NCBI RefSeq assembly: GCF_041429785.1
Contig: NZ_CP163423.1
Location: 744,001-808,000, forward strand
Reading direction: 5' to 3'
DNA from: Fretibacter rubidus
GTDB taxonomy: Bacteria > Pseudomonadota > Alphaproteobacteria > Caulobacterales > Maricaulaceae
DNA length: 64,000 bases
Both the position numbers and the translations under genes were made by a program. Shown in pieces: positions 36,532 to 45,338 of this stretch (its first letter is position 1; each line of letters opens with the position of its first letter). The notes under the pieces are model-generated. The model did no database searches and was not told where the DNA came from. It worked only from the letters and a program-made list of their open reading frames with translations.

Positions 36532-38229
36532 ATGAAAAGGTTTGTTTTACCAGCTGTGATATTGATGATGTTAATCTTATGCTCTTGCAGTAAACCCCAG
36601 TCTGTCACTCAATCTGAGGCACCGCTTGAACGCCCTAATATCTTTCTGATTAGAATAGAGGATTTATCGCCCAAGTTTGGATCCTTTGGCGACCCTCTGG
36701 CGCATACGCCCAATATTGATGCCCTGGCAGCGCGCGGTACAAAATTTACAAATGTATTTACGACGGCCGGAGTTTGCTCGCCGTCTCGCAGCGCCTTAAT
36801 TACGGGCGTACATCAACAAACAATGGGTACAATGCAAATGCGCACAAGCAGTTTTGGCGCGAATATGCTATATGGCGCGCCATATGAAGCAGTCCCGCCT
36901 TCGCACATTAAAGCTTTTCCGGAATTGCTCAGGGCTCGCGGATATTACGCCCTTAATAATGTCAAAACCGATTATCAGTTTGGAAATCCGTTCACCGTTT
37001 GGGACGAGAGCAGCAAGACCGCCGATTGGAAAAACGCGCCTACTGACAAGCCGCTTTTTGCCATGTTGAATTTTATTCAAACCCACGAGAGTTTTGCCTT
37101 CCCCACGGATACTGTCATAGAAGGTAATCGCTACGCCAAGCATTTCGTCCCGCGCAATAAAAAATTCGACGAAGGAAAATCTGTCTTTACGGATCCCGCG
37201 GATGTAATTGTCCCGCCCTATTACCCTGATACGCCGCAAGTGCGAGAAAACCTTGCGCGCTACTACGATAATCTCGCTCGAACGGATGAGATGATCGGAG
37301 CGTTAATCGCAGATATTGAAGCCTCTGAGCGCGGAAAAAATGCTGTAATCATTTTGACCACAGATCACGGTGATGGCTTGGCCCGCGCAAAACGGACGCT
37401 ATATGATAGCGGCTTAAAAGTGCCTACAATCATTGCCTATTCCGACAATCGGGGTGCGGGCACTGTGCGCGACGACCTTGTTAGTTTTGTAGATATCGCC
37501 CCGACGCTATTAAACTTCGCTGGGGCGAATATCCCAGACTACATTCAAGGCCGTATTTTTGAAGGCCCAAATAGAGGCGCAGAGCGAGACTATATTTATG
37601 CGGCGGCCGACCGTCTCGATGAGCGCGAGCAAAGGTTTAAAGCCATACGGAGTCATGATTTTAAATATATCAGAAATTACACCCCTGATAAGCCGCGCCT
37701 GCCGAGTATTGAATATCAAAATAACAGCCCTGTTATGAAGCAAATGCGGGCGATGTTGGGCGAAGGCACTCTCAGCCCCGTGTCGGCTCAATATTTTCAA
37801 ACACCTAGTCCTGAAGCTGAACTTTATAAGCTCAGTTCTGACCCGCATGAGATTGATAACCTTGCTTATCAGCAGGCTTATCAAGGCCAGTTAGAGACAC
37901 TGTCTGCAGCTATGGATGATTGGATAAGCGTAACAGGTGACATGTCAGCCGTGCCCGAGCTTGAGATGGTCGCAAAAATGTGGCCGGGCGGAAAACAGCC
38001 CGTCACAAAACCGCCAACTGCCTGCTTAGCCAATGGTAATGTGCAGTGGACATCGAAGTCTGATGGCGCATCAATTGGTTTTGCAAATACACAGAACGCT
38101 GCGGCTTGGAATATTTATGCGCGGCCCTACACCGCTGCGGGTATCACTCATGCTAAAGCAGTCCGGTATGGTTATGCAGAAAGTGAAGTTACTTCCGCAG
38201 CACTTTCTGAGCTGAAAACCTGTCCTTAG
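36532..38229 (+). CDS. Sulfatase, formylglycine type (S1), lipoprotein
   Basis: A 565-residue S1 sulfatase. The signal peptide ends in a lipobox around LILCSC. The catalytic motif CSPSR starts at Cys82, the residue converted to formylglycine. Metal-binding residues are seen in RIEDLSPKFG and in TTDHGD. The first motif has Glu-Asp where many S1 enzymes have Asp-Asp, as in some heparan- and ulvan-related subfamilies. The C-terminal 60 residues after the KMWPGGKQPVTKPP linker look like an added beta module. It is the third gene of the GH3-GH106-sulfatase-GH43 operon. The target is probably a sulfated rhamnose or xylose; the position of the sulfate is unknown. Confidence 0.88.
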   Translation: MKRFVLPAVILMMLILCSCSKPQSVTQSEAPLERPNIFLIRIEDLSPKFGSFGDPLAHTPNIDALAARGTKFTNVFTTAGVCSPSRSALITGVHQQTMGTMQMRTSSFGANMLYGAPYEAVPPSHIKAFPELLRARGYYALNNVKTDYQFGNPFTVWDESSKTADWKNAPTDKPLFAMLNFIQTHESFAFPTDTVIEGNRYAKHFVPRNKKFDEGKSVFTDPADVIVPPYYPDTPQVRENLARYYDNLARTDEMIGALIADIEASERGKNAVIILTTDHGDGLARAKRTLYDSGLKVPTIIAYSDNRGAGTVRDDLVSFVDIAPTLLNFAGANIPDYIQGRIFEGPNRGAERDYIYAAADRLDEREQRFKAIRSHDFKYIRNYTPDKPRLPSIEYQNNSPVMKQMRAMLGEGTLSPVSAQYFQTPSPEAELYKLSSDPHEIDNLAYQQAYQGQLETLSAAMDDWISVTGDMSAVPELEMVAKMWPGGKQPVTKPPTACLANGNVQWTSKSDGASIGFANTQNAAAWNIYARPYTAAGITHAKAVRYGYAESEVTSAALSELKTCP

Positions 38230-38257
38230 TGTCTGTTCGGTATTATTAGAGGTTCCT

Positions 38258-39646
38258 ATGCGACACTTTTTGACGGGTCTTTTTCTTCTCACATGCTTGG
38301 GCGCATTTACTCATGCCTTCGCAGGCAATCCAATCATTCCTAATAAAGGCGTGAATGATCCCCATATTCGGGTCTTTGACGGAAAAGCCTATCTTTACGC
38401 AACCCATGATAAATCGGCAGACAACACAACTTTCGTAATGGAGGATTGGTGGGTGTGGTCATCATATGACCTTGTGAACTGGAAACATGAAAGCACATTA
38501 AAACCAGCCGATACTTACATCGGAAAAGGCTTCACAAGCGCTTGGGCGACGGATGCCGCCGAAAACAATGGAAAATACTATTGGTATTTCTCAGAGGCAA
38601 ATGAACAAACGGGTGTTGTTATGGGCAATAGCCCAACGGGGCCTTGGGTGGACACCCTTGGTAAACCCATGCTGAAGTCCGAAATGACGCCTACCCATGA
38701 ATATGATCCTGGAATTTTGAAGGACGGCGAAGATTATTTCATTATCTTCGGAGCGTTTAATTATCATATCGCAAGATTAGCAGACGATATGCTCTCTCTG
38801 GCGGAAGACCCACAGCCTGTAGAGGTTATCAATGCGCGCGGGCCTTATACAGATGATAGGGATGGGCCGTTTGCAGGGAAAGGCACCGACGACAAACCAT
38901 TTTTGCATAAGCGAGCTGGTATCTACTATCTTTCGTGGGGCGCATTTTATGCAACTGCGGATAATCCTTATGGCCCTTACATCTATCGTGGTGAAATTCT
39001 AAATGATACAAGCTTTAAGGACGGAACGGAAAGTCCAACGTGGCCTCAAGGGTATTTGCAAGGGCGGCATGGCTCTTTCTTTGATATGAATGGGCAGAGC
39101 TATTTCGCCTATTGTGACATTAGTCAGACGGGCAACCGTTATTTCCGCGACACGTTTATAAGCTATGTTCATTACCGTGAAGACGGCACTATTTCCCCCA
39201 TACGGGTCGACCTGACTGGCACTGGAGAATATAATGCTAACAATGGAAAAATAGAAGCCGAAGATTTCTTTAAATCTCAAGGCTTTGGAAAAATCCATCT
39301 TGGCAACAACGCCTTTGGCGTTACTGCAAAAGGAGAGTCGTCAACTTTAACGTTTCCCAATATTCATGGATTAAAAGGCAAAAAATCTATGACAGTTTCA
39401 TTCTCTGCTAGAATTCCTGCTAGCACTAAAATTGAAGTGTTAAAGCAGAGCCTAGATGGGGAACTTCTTTCACTTGGGTTTTTACAAACCGAGCGGGTAG
39501 GGTGGTTGAAAAGAGTTTTAGGCCAGACAAGTGATCGCGCGACGCTAAGGTTCTCAAACCTTGCAGATACAGAAACCCTCCTCATTCGTGATGTCTCTGA
39601 ATACACATCACGGCCAGCTATATTGGATAACTTTGTTTTCGAATGA
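38258..39646 (+). CDS. Glycoside hydrolase family 43-like protein with C-terminal CBM6-like module
   Basis: A 462-residue secreted protein with signal peptide ending AFA. A five-bladed propeller covers residues 25-320. The base Asp is in GVNDPHIRVF (Asp34) and the modulating Asp is in HEYDPGI. At the place where GH43 enzymes usually carry the acid Glu (E-[GA]-P), this protein reads GTDDKPFLHKRAGIYYLSWG, so the acid may be replaced or lie elsewhere. From residue 325 a module beginning GKIEAEDFFKSQGFG resembles CBM6. GH43 enzymes include beta-xylosidases and arabinofuranosidases; a xylose target fits the context. Last gene of its operon. Confidence 0.78.
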   Translation: MRHFLTGLFLLTCLGAFTHAFAGNPIIPNKGVNDPHIRVFDGKAYLYATHDKSADNTTFVMEDWWVWSSYDLVNWKHESTLKPADTYIGKGFTSAWATDAAENNGKYYWYFSEANEQTGVVMGNSPTGPWVDTLGKPMLKSEMTPTHEYDPGILKDGEDYFIIFGAFNYHIARLADDMLSLAEDPQPVEVINARGPYTDDRDGPFAGKGTDDKPFLHKRAGIYYLSWGAFYATADNPYGPYIYRGEILNDTSFKDGTESPTWPQGYLQGRHGSFFDMNGQSYFAYCDISQTGNRYFRDTFISYVHYREDGTISPIRVDLTGTGEYNANNGKIEAEDFFKSQGFGKIHLGNNAFGVTAKGESSTLTFPNIHGLKGKKSMTVSFSARIPASTKIEVLKQSLDGELLSLGFLQTERVGWLKRVLGQTSDRATLRFSNLADTETLLIRDVSEYTSRPAILDNFVFE

Positions 39647-39676
39647 AGCGTCCCATTATTCGAAACAAGCATAAGT

Positions 39677-39702
39677 AATCATTAAAATGCAGTATTGCTC
39701 AT
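39677..39702 (+). promoter_or_regulatory. Shared locus motif, copy C
   Basis: AATCAT-TAAAA-TGC-AGTAT-TGC-TCAT, a perfect match to the consensus positions. It ends 45 bases before the DUF4861 gene that leads the TRAP transporter operon. Confidence 0.65.
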
Positions 39703-39747
39703 AAGGTAATCAAGGGCTATGGTGCCTCAAAAACATTAGGGTAAATC

Positions 39748-40713
39748 ATGCATAAGCTATCAAAAAGACTAATAATGCGTCATTCATTCGTAGCGATAGC
39801 GGGGGCGTTAGCATTATCAGCCTGCGCAACTGTTGAAAATACAGGTGATACGGTCATTGGGACTGCGAAAGTAGATTTACGCGTTTCTACGGCCCCAGCA
39901 CCCGATAGAGTTTATGAGCCTCGCTCATCGGTAGTTGTTCCTGATACCCATACCATCGGCGATCACATTTACCCATATGAAGGCATTGGGTGGGAAAATG
40001 AAATTATCGGCTATCGGTTATATCTTGATGAACGTGCTGTTACCGATATTTTCGGGAAAAGACTACCGGGCATTATCTTGGACAAAATTGATTACCGGTC
40101 AAAATATCACGATCTTGCAGATTGGGGTCTGGATGTACAACATGTCGGGCCTAGCATGGGTGTCGGGGGGCTTGGTTTATATCGCGGGGATAGTCTCGAG
40201 CGATTTGGAAAGGTAGGACAGCTATCTGCTGATGTTTTGAAGGAAACAGGTGCCGAAGTATCCTTTAAAATCACCCACCGCGATGTTCCACTAACGAATA
40301 ACAATACAGGGCAAGTCGAAGCGACCTATTCACTCAAATCGGGCAGCCCTTTGACATGGGTGAACGTGAAATCGACATTGCGCAATGCTACGCTAGCATC
40401 AGGTCTCGTCAAGAGCCCTGATAACAAGCGTTTCCGCAACAGCAATCAAGTTAAAAAGGGCGAGTGGCGCTATATCGCGACGTGGGGCGACAAGCTTAGT
40501 GATGTGAAAGATGGTCTTGGGACTGTCCTTTTCTATCGCGATGGCGATGCGCGGTTAATGCCGTCTGTCAATGAGACCTTTCCTATTCGGTTTAACACGC
40601 CCAATCCAACTTATGCCTTTGCCGGTGTTTGGGTGCAGGGGCCTATGGGCATCACAAATGAAGAAAGCTTTATTGCATGGGTCGATAGCCAGCAGGAAGA
40701 ACTCAACAAATGA
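39748..40713 (+). CDS. DUF4861 family lipoprotein
   Basis: A 321-residue protein with a lipoprotein signal (ALSAC). The body matches the DUF4861 pattern seen in polysaccharide loci: IYPYEGIGWENEIIGYRLYLDERAVTDIFGK, DIQ-like VQHVGPSMGVGGLGLYRG, and NTPNPTYAFAGVWVQGPMG near the end. Function is not established; the aromatic and acidic clusters suggest a carbohydrate-active beta-sandwich. AGGG lies six bases upstream of ATG 39748. It overlaps the TRAP solute-binding gene by four bases (ATGA), so it probably prepares or handles the sugar that the transporter imports. Confidence 0.75.
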   Translation: MHKLSKRLIMRHSFVAIAGALALSACATVENTGDTVIGTAKVDLRVSTAPAPDRVYEPRSSVVVPDTHTIGDHIYPYEGIGWENEIIGYRLYLDERAVTDIFGKRLPGIILDKIDYRSKYHDLADWGLDVQHVGPSMGVGGLGLYRGDSLERFGKVGQLSADVLKETGAEVSFKITHRDVPLTNNNTGQVEATYSLKSGSPLTWVNVKSTLRNATLASGLVKSPDNKRFRNSNQVKKGEWRYIATWGDKLSDVKDGLGTVLFYRDGDARLMPSVNETFPIRFNTPNPTYAFAGVWVQGPMGITNEESFIAWVDSQQEELNK

Positions 40714-41711
40714 ATTACGTCACAAGGCGAAGTTTGACAGCCTCACTAGGGGCGTCTCTTAGTTTAGGGTTTTCAGGCTGTTCGGTGCAAATCGCATCCG
40801 GCAAGCGTCTGAAACTTGCGCATACGCTTAATGGCGATCACCCCGTCCACAAAGCCATGGTTTTTATGGGAGAGACATTGGCAGAACTGTCCAGCGGAGA
40901 GATGGGCGTGGATATCTATCCTAATGGGCAATTGGGCAGTGAACGGCAACTAATTGAGCTTTTGCAAATCGGCGCACTGGCGATGACTAAGGTGTCGAGC
41001 ATTTCAATGGAGGGTTTTTCTTCTAAGATGAAGCTGTTTTCTATTCCCTATCTTTTTCAGAATAGTGATCACTTTTGGCGCGTGCTCAATAGTGATGTTG
41101 GAAACTCTTTATTGGACACGCTACGTGATGTGCGTTTGCAAGGCCTGGCCTATTATGACGCTGGGAGCCGAAGTTTTTACATGACGGATGCGCCCGTCCG
41201 CTCGCCCGCTGACCTGAAATCCAAAAAGGTCCGCGTCCTACCCAGTCGCACGTCTATTGAAATGGTTGAAGCTTTGGGCGGCGCAGCAACACCAATTTCT
41301 TGGGGTGAGCTTTATACCGCGCTGCAGCAGGGCATTGTCGATGGTGCAGAGAATAACCCGCCTTCATACTATCTCTCGAAACATTTTGAGACGGCGAAGT
41401 ACTACACCCTTGATGAGCATACGTCGGTGCCTGATATGGTTATTATGTCACGCCGTATTTTTGACGGATTGACAGATCAAGAACGTAACTGGGTCAAGCA
41501 AGCTATGGCCGATTCTGTCGTCTATCAACGCGAGCTTTGGGCAGCGGCTGAAAAAGAGGCTTTGACCGAAGTTGCAAAATCAGGCGTTAAAATTATCTAT
41601 CCCGATAAGCAACCTTTTCGTGATGCTGTCGCACCAATGAAAGCGGACTTTTCTAAGACAGAACTTGGTCCTCTTATCCGTCAAGTTGAAGCGTTGGGGT
41701 CGGCATCATGA
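40710..41711 (+). CDS. TRAP transporter solute-binding protein (DctP family)
   Basis: A periplasmic binding protein of 333 residues for a tripartite ATP-independent transporter. The N-terminus combines TRRSLTAS (Tat-like) with a possible lipobox (FSGC). The core carries the family signature KVRVLPSRTSIEMVEALGGAATPISWGEL, with the Arg that holds the carboxylate of the ligand, and YTALQQGIVDGAENN. TRAP systems commonly carry uronates and other acid sugars, which fits a uronic-acid product. The gene overlaps both neighbours by four bases. Confidence 0.92.
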   Translation: MNYVTRRSLTASLGASLSLGFSGCSVQIASGKRLKLAHTLNGDHPVHKAMVFMGETLAELSSGEMGVDIYPNGQLGSERQLIELLQIGALAMTKVSSISMEGFSSKMKLFSIPYLFQNSDHFWRVLNSDVGNSLLDTLRDVRLQGLAYYDAGSRSFYMTDAPVRSPADLKSKKVRVLPSRTSIEMVEALGGAATPISWGELYTALQQGIVDGAENNPPSYYLSKHFETAKYYTLDEHTSVPDMVIMSRRIFDGLTDQERNWVKQAMADSVVYQRELWAAAEKEALTEVAKSGVKIIYPDKQPFRDAVAPMKADFSKTELGPLIRQVEALGSAS

Positions 41712-42244
41712 AGGCGATTATCACCCCGCTGGATGCCTTTCTGCGCTGTGCTTTAGTTGCGTTGGCAATATTCATGGTTTTAACTGTGACATGGCAAGTG
41801 ATATCGCGCTATGCCTTGCGCGCGCCGAGCTCTTTGACAGAGGAAATTGCGCGTTTTCAGTTAATCTGGTTGGGGTTGTTGGGCGCAGTTTACACATTCC
41901 GTAACCGTATGCATGTGGGCATAGATATCTTTGTAAGTCCTTTAAGGGGCAAAAAGCGGCTGGCGGCTGAATTAATCGCTCTGTTATCGGTGCTCGTTTT
42001 TGCGGCTCTCATTCTTATTTATGGCGGTGGACGCCTTGTGCAGATCACCCACGAACTTGACCAAACATCGGCGGCGCTCGGCGTGCGGATGTCTTATGTC
42101 TATTCTATTATTCCGATCAGCGGCATCCTTATGAGTCTCTATGCGTTCCACTATATCGGCGACGTGATTATTCATGGCAAAATCCATAAACCCAGTGAAG
42201 TCGATCCGTCAAGTCTCGCGGGAGAGTTAGGCGAGGGCACGTAA
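41708..42244 (+). CDS. TRAP transporter small membrane subunit (DctQ family)
   Basis: A 178-residue protein with four membrane helices. VTWQVISRYALRAPSSLTEEIARFQLIWLGLLGAVYTFR is the typical DctQ core with the W-E-E-type motif. It pairs with the large DctM subunit in the inner membrane. Overlaps the binding-protein gene by four bases and is one base from dctM. Confidence 0.92.
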   Translation: MKAIITPLDAFLRCALVALAIFMVLTVTWQVISRYALRAPSSLTEEIARFQLIWLGLLGAVYTFRNRMHVGIDIFVSPLRGKKRLAAELIALLSVLVFAALILIYGGGRLVQITHELDQTSAALGVRMSYVYSIIPISGILMSLYAFHYIGDVIIHGKIHKPSEVDPSSLAGELGEGT

Positions 42245-42245
42245 A

Positions 42246-43541
42246 ATGTTAATCTCTGTTCTCGTTCTTTTAGGTATCTTTTTTATACTCGTGATGATGG
42301 GCGTGCCGATTGCGGTCAGCATTGCGCTCGCTTCCGTCTCAACACTTATACTGAGTATGTCATTCGATCCAGCTATGATAACGATGGCACAAAGGCTTGC
42401 GGGGGGGCTGGATAGCTTTACACTTCTTGCAATCCCATTCTTTGTAATCTCAGGCTATTTAATGGGGCAGGGGGGCATCGCTAAACGCCTAATTGAAGCC
42501 GCGAAGGCCATCGTCGGGACACTGCCGGGCGGTCTCGCGCTTGTGAACACGCTATCTTGTATGTTGTTTGGCTCTATCTCCGGCTCAGCAGTAGCCGCAA
42601 CATCTGCGATTGGGACGTTTATGATTCCGACCATGGAGAAAGAGGGCTATGACAAAAACTTCTCAACAGCCGTAACCGTCACGGGTTCCATCTTAGGACT
42701 GCTTATCCCACCGAGTAATGTGCTTATCGTTTACGCTGTGGCGGCAGGTAGCGTGTCAATTGCGGCACTTTTCATGGCCGGTTACGTGCCCGGAATTCTG
42801 GCAGGCCTAGCTCTCATGATTGTTGCGGCTGGCTATGCCAAAAGAGAGGGTTATCCACGTTCAGCCCGCATTCCTGTGCGCGCGTCCGCCAAAAAGCTAT
42901 TACAAGCTGGGCCGAGCATTTTAATGATCCTGATAGTCGTCGGCGGTATTATTGCGGGTATATTTACCGCAACTGAGGCCAGCGCTATTGCGGTTATTTA
43001 TGCGCTAGTGTTGTCTCTGATATACCGCGAAATAAATGTGAAGGATCTGCCTGGGATTTTGCTCAAGTCGATCGAGACAACGGCTATGGTCTTGCTTTTG
43101 ATTGGTGTATCGACTGGTATGGCTTGGGTTCTGGCTTATGAAAACATTCCGCAAGCCATTAGCGACGGCCTTCTGATGATTAGCGAGAATCCGATCATTA
43201 TCTTGTTGCTGATTAACATCATCCTACTGGTGGTTGGCGCGTTTCTCGATATTACGCCCGCTATTTTGATCTTCACGCCGATCTTCCTACCTGTCGTAAT
43301 GGAGCTTGGCATGTCGCCGCTTCACTTTGGTGTTATGTTAGTGCTTAACCTCTCCATCGGGCTTTGCACACCGCCTGTGGGAAGCGTTCTCTTCGTCGGA
43401 TGCGCTGTGGCGGGAACGTCTATCCAAGCGTTAATACGCCCGCTCATCATGCTTTATGCTGCTCTGATAGCAGCGTTGCTACTTGTCACTTACGTGCCAT
43501 TTTTAAGCGAGGGACTACCGCGCTTGGTTGGCCTCATTTAA
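42246..43541 (+). CDS. TRAP transporter large permease subunit (DctM family)
   Basis: A 431-residue sodium-coupled permease with about 12 membrane helices. Typical motifs are present: MGVPIAVSIALAS, LLAIPFFVISGYLMGQGGIAKRLI, GSISGSAVAATSAIGTFMIP and TATEASAIAVIYAL. It completes the transporter with the two genes upstream. The most likely cargo is the unsaturated uronate or a short uronate-containing product, judging from the dehydrogenase and isomerase genes downstream. Confidence 0.94.
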   Translation: MLISVLVLLGIFFILVMMGVPIAVSIALASVSTLILSMSFDPAMITMAQRLAGGLDSFTLLAIPFFVISGYLMGQGGIAKRLIEAAKAIVGTLPGGLALVNTLSCMLFGSISGSAVAATSAIGTFMIPTMEKEGYDKNFSTAVTVTGSILGLLIPPSNVLIVYAVAAGSVSIAALFMAGYVPGILAGLALMIVAAGYAKREGYPRSARIPVRASAKKLLQAGPSILMILIVVGGIIAGIFTATEASAIAVIYALVLSLIYREINVKDLPGILLKSIETTAMVLLLIGVSTGMAWVLAYENIPQAISDGLLMISENPIIILLLINIILLVVGAFLDITPAILIFTPIFLPVVMELGMSPLHFGVMLVLNLSIGLCTPPVGSVLFVGCAVAGTSIQALIRPLIMLYAALIAALLLVTYVPFLSEGLPRLVGLI

Positions 43542-43558
43542 ACTTAGAGATATAAATT

Positions 43559-44326
43559 ATGTCAGATAATATTTCCTTTGACCTATCCGGTAAAACTGCC
43601 CTCGTAACAGGGGCAAGCCGCGGTATTGGCCAAGCGATTGCCATTGGGTTGGCAAAAGCGGGCGCTGATATTGTAGCGGTGGCGTCCCGCTCAGAAAATG
43701 CAGCCGAGACGGTCGCGGCAATTCATGCGGTTGGACGTAAAGCGAGCGCCGTGGGCTGCGACCAGTCTTCGCCTTCTGCGATTACGGCAGCGGTAGAGGA
43801 AGCCTATGAATTAACAGGGGCTGTTGACATTTTGGTTAATAATGCGGGCACTATTCGGCGCAGTCCTGCACGGGATTATTCCGATGAGGACTGGAGTGCG
43901 GTTATAGATACAAATTTGACCGGTGTGTTCCAGTTTTGCCGAGCAATTGGCGGTAAGATGATAGACCAAGGTCATGGTAAGATTATCAATATTGCCTCAT
44001 TGCTTAGCTTTCAGGGCGGCATCACGGTTCCTGCTTATGCGGCTAGCAAAGGCGGCGTATCGCAGCTGACGAAAGCGCTTGCCAATGAGTGGGCGGCGCA
44101 GGGTGTGCAGGTCAACGCCATTGCTCCTGGTTATATTGCGACGGATAACACATCCGCTCTTCGGGCTAATCCAGAACGCAATGCTGCAATTCTGGCAAGA
44201 ATTCCAACGGGACGATGGGGTGATGCCACTGATATTGCTGGCGCAGCCGTCTTTTTGGCATCGCCGGCATCTAACTACGTCAACGGTCATATCCTAACAG
44301 TTGATGGCGGATGGATGGCACGTTAG
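43559..44326 (+). CDS. kduD: KduD/DhuD-type 2-keto-3-deoxygluconate 5-dehydrogenase (SDR family)
   Basis: A 255-residue short-chain dehydrogenase. It has the Rossmann motif TGASRGIG near residue 18, NNAG, the catalytic Ser in IASLLSFQGG and Tyr-X3-Lys in YAASK. Length and pattern (RSPARDYSDEDWSAVIDTNLTG, GRWGDATDIAGAAVFLASPASNYVNGHILTVDGGW) match KduD. It should reduce 3-deoxy-D-glycero-2,5-hexodiulosonate to 2-keto-3-deoxygluconate using NAD(P)H in the cytoplasm. It follows the TRAP genes by 17 bases, probably in the same operon, and precedes the isomerase expected to make its substrate. Confidence 0.85.
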   Translation: MSDNISFDLSGKTALVTGASRGIGQAIAIGLAKAGADIVAVASRSENAAETVAAIHAVGRKASAVGCDQSSPSAITAAVEEAYELTGAVDILVNNAGTIRRSPARDYSDEDWSAVIDTNLTGVFQFCRAIGGKMIDQGHGKIINIASLLSFQGGITVPAYAASKGGVSQLTKALANEWAAQGVQVNAIAPGYIATDNTSALRANPERNAAILARIPTGRWGDATDIAGAAVFLASPASNYVNGHILTVDGGWMAR

Positions 44327-44475
44327 TAAATATAAAAAAATTTATAGCCCTTAGCCACACTGTCATTGGTGACTTTAGCTGGGTTAACCCGCAAGACGTT
44401 GAAGCGCCTATCAGCAGACATGGCTTAGGCTGTGTATAAAGATAAATAATAATGAAATGAAACTTGGAGAATATC

Positions 44476-45117
44476 ATGAAAATAGCCCTTATAATGGAAA
44501 ACAGTCAGGCCGCTAAAAGCGAGATTGTCCACAATGCTCTTACATCAGTCGCAGAACCCGCAGGCCATACAGTTTACCATTACGGTATGTATGCGGCGAA
44601 TGATGATGCGCAGCTTACATATGTTATGAATGGAATATTGGCTGGACTGCTGATAAATTCCGGTGCAGCAGATTTTATTGTCTCGGGTTGCGGCACAGGT
44701 ATGGGGGCAATGCTTGCCCTAAATGCGATGCCAAATGTTGTTTGTGGACTGGTGATTGATCCTACAGATGCGTTTTTGTTTGGGCAGATTAATGATGGCA
44801 ATGCTATTTCAATGCCATATGCCAAAGGCTTTGGCTGGGCGGCAGAACTTAACTTGCAGGATTGTTATCGTAAACTCTTCGAAGTTGAGCGCGGCGTTGG
44901 ATACCCCAAGGAACGTGCAGAGATCATGGCAAAGAACCGTAATATCTTTAGTGGCGTCAAAGCCGCCGCAACACAAGATATGCTAGCAGTTATGAAATCA
45001 ATTGATCAAGACCTGCTTAAATCTGCAATCGCAGGTGAAAAATTCCAAGATCTATTTTTCGCGAATGCGACAGATGAACCGCTTATTTCTTATGTTAAAG
45101 AGCTTTTAGCCGAATAG
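44476..45117 (+). CDS. RpiB/LacAB-fold isomerase, DhuI-like
   Basis: A 213-residue protein of the ribose-5-phosphate isomerase B fold, longer than true RpiB (about 150). The family motif is VSGCGTGMGAMLALN, with the Cys and Gly-rich loop of the active site. Beside a KduD-type enzyme it resembles DhuI, described in streptococci as a 4-deoxy-L-threo-5-hexosulose-uronate isomerase that replaces KduI. No KduI-like gene is in the window. ATG 44476 has GGAG six bases upstream. The role is inferred from fold, length and context; a pentose-phosphate isomerase is the alternative. Confidence 0.75.
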   Translation: MKIALIMENSQAAKSEIVHNALTSVAEPAGHTVYHYGMYAANDDAQLTYVMNGILAGLLINSGAADFIVSGCGTGMGAMLALNAMPNVVCGLVIDPTDAFLFGQINDGNAISMPYAKGFGWAAELNLQDCYRKLFEVERGVGYPKERAEIMAKNRNIFSGVKAAATQDMLAVMKSIDQDLLKSAIAGEKFQDLFFANATDEPLISYVKELLAE

Positions 45118-45221
45118 CTTGTTTGAGTATAACGGGCTAGATATCTCCCATGCTGACATCAACTGTTAGACCTGAGCGACAATCGCAAAAGGGTGTACAC
45201 TGGCAATAATAATGAAATTGG

Positions 45222-45256
45222 GCCCCCTCATTCTATAAGGGGGCTTTGATTTTATT
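45222..45256 (+). terminator. Rho-independent terminator after the isomerase gene
   Basis: GCCCCCT, a nine-base loop, AGGGGGC, then TTTGATTTTA. It ends the TRAP-kduD-isomerase unit and lies before the convergent gntR-type gene. Confidence 0.8.
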
Positions 45257-45338
45257 GGGCCTGATTATGAAATATTACCGAGATAAAAGCTTACATTAAA
45301 GTTTCCAGTTATTCGCTTGAACAATTGCACGTCGTTTT

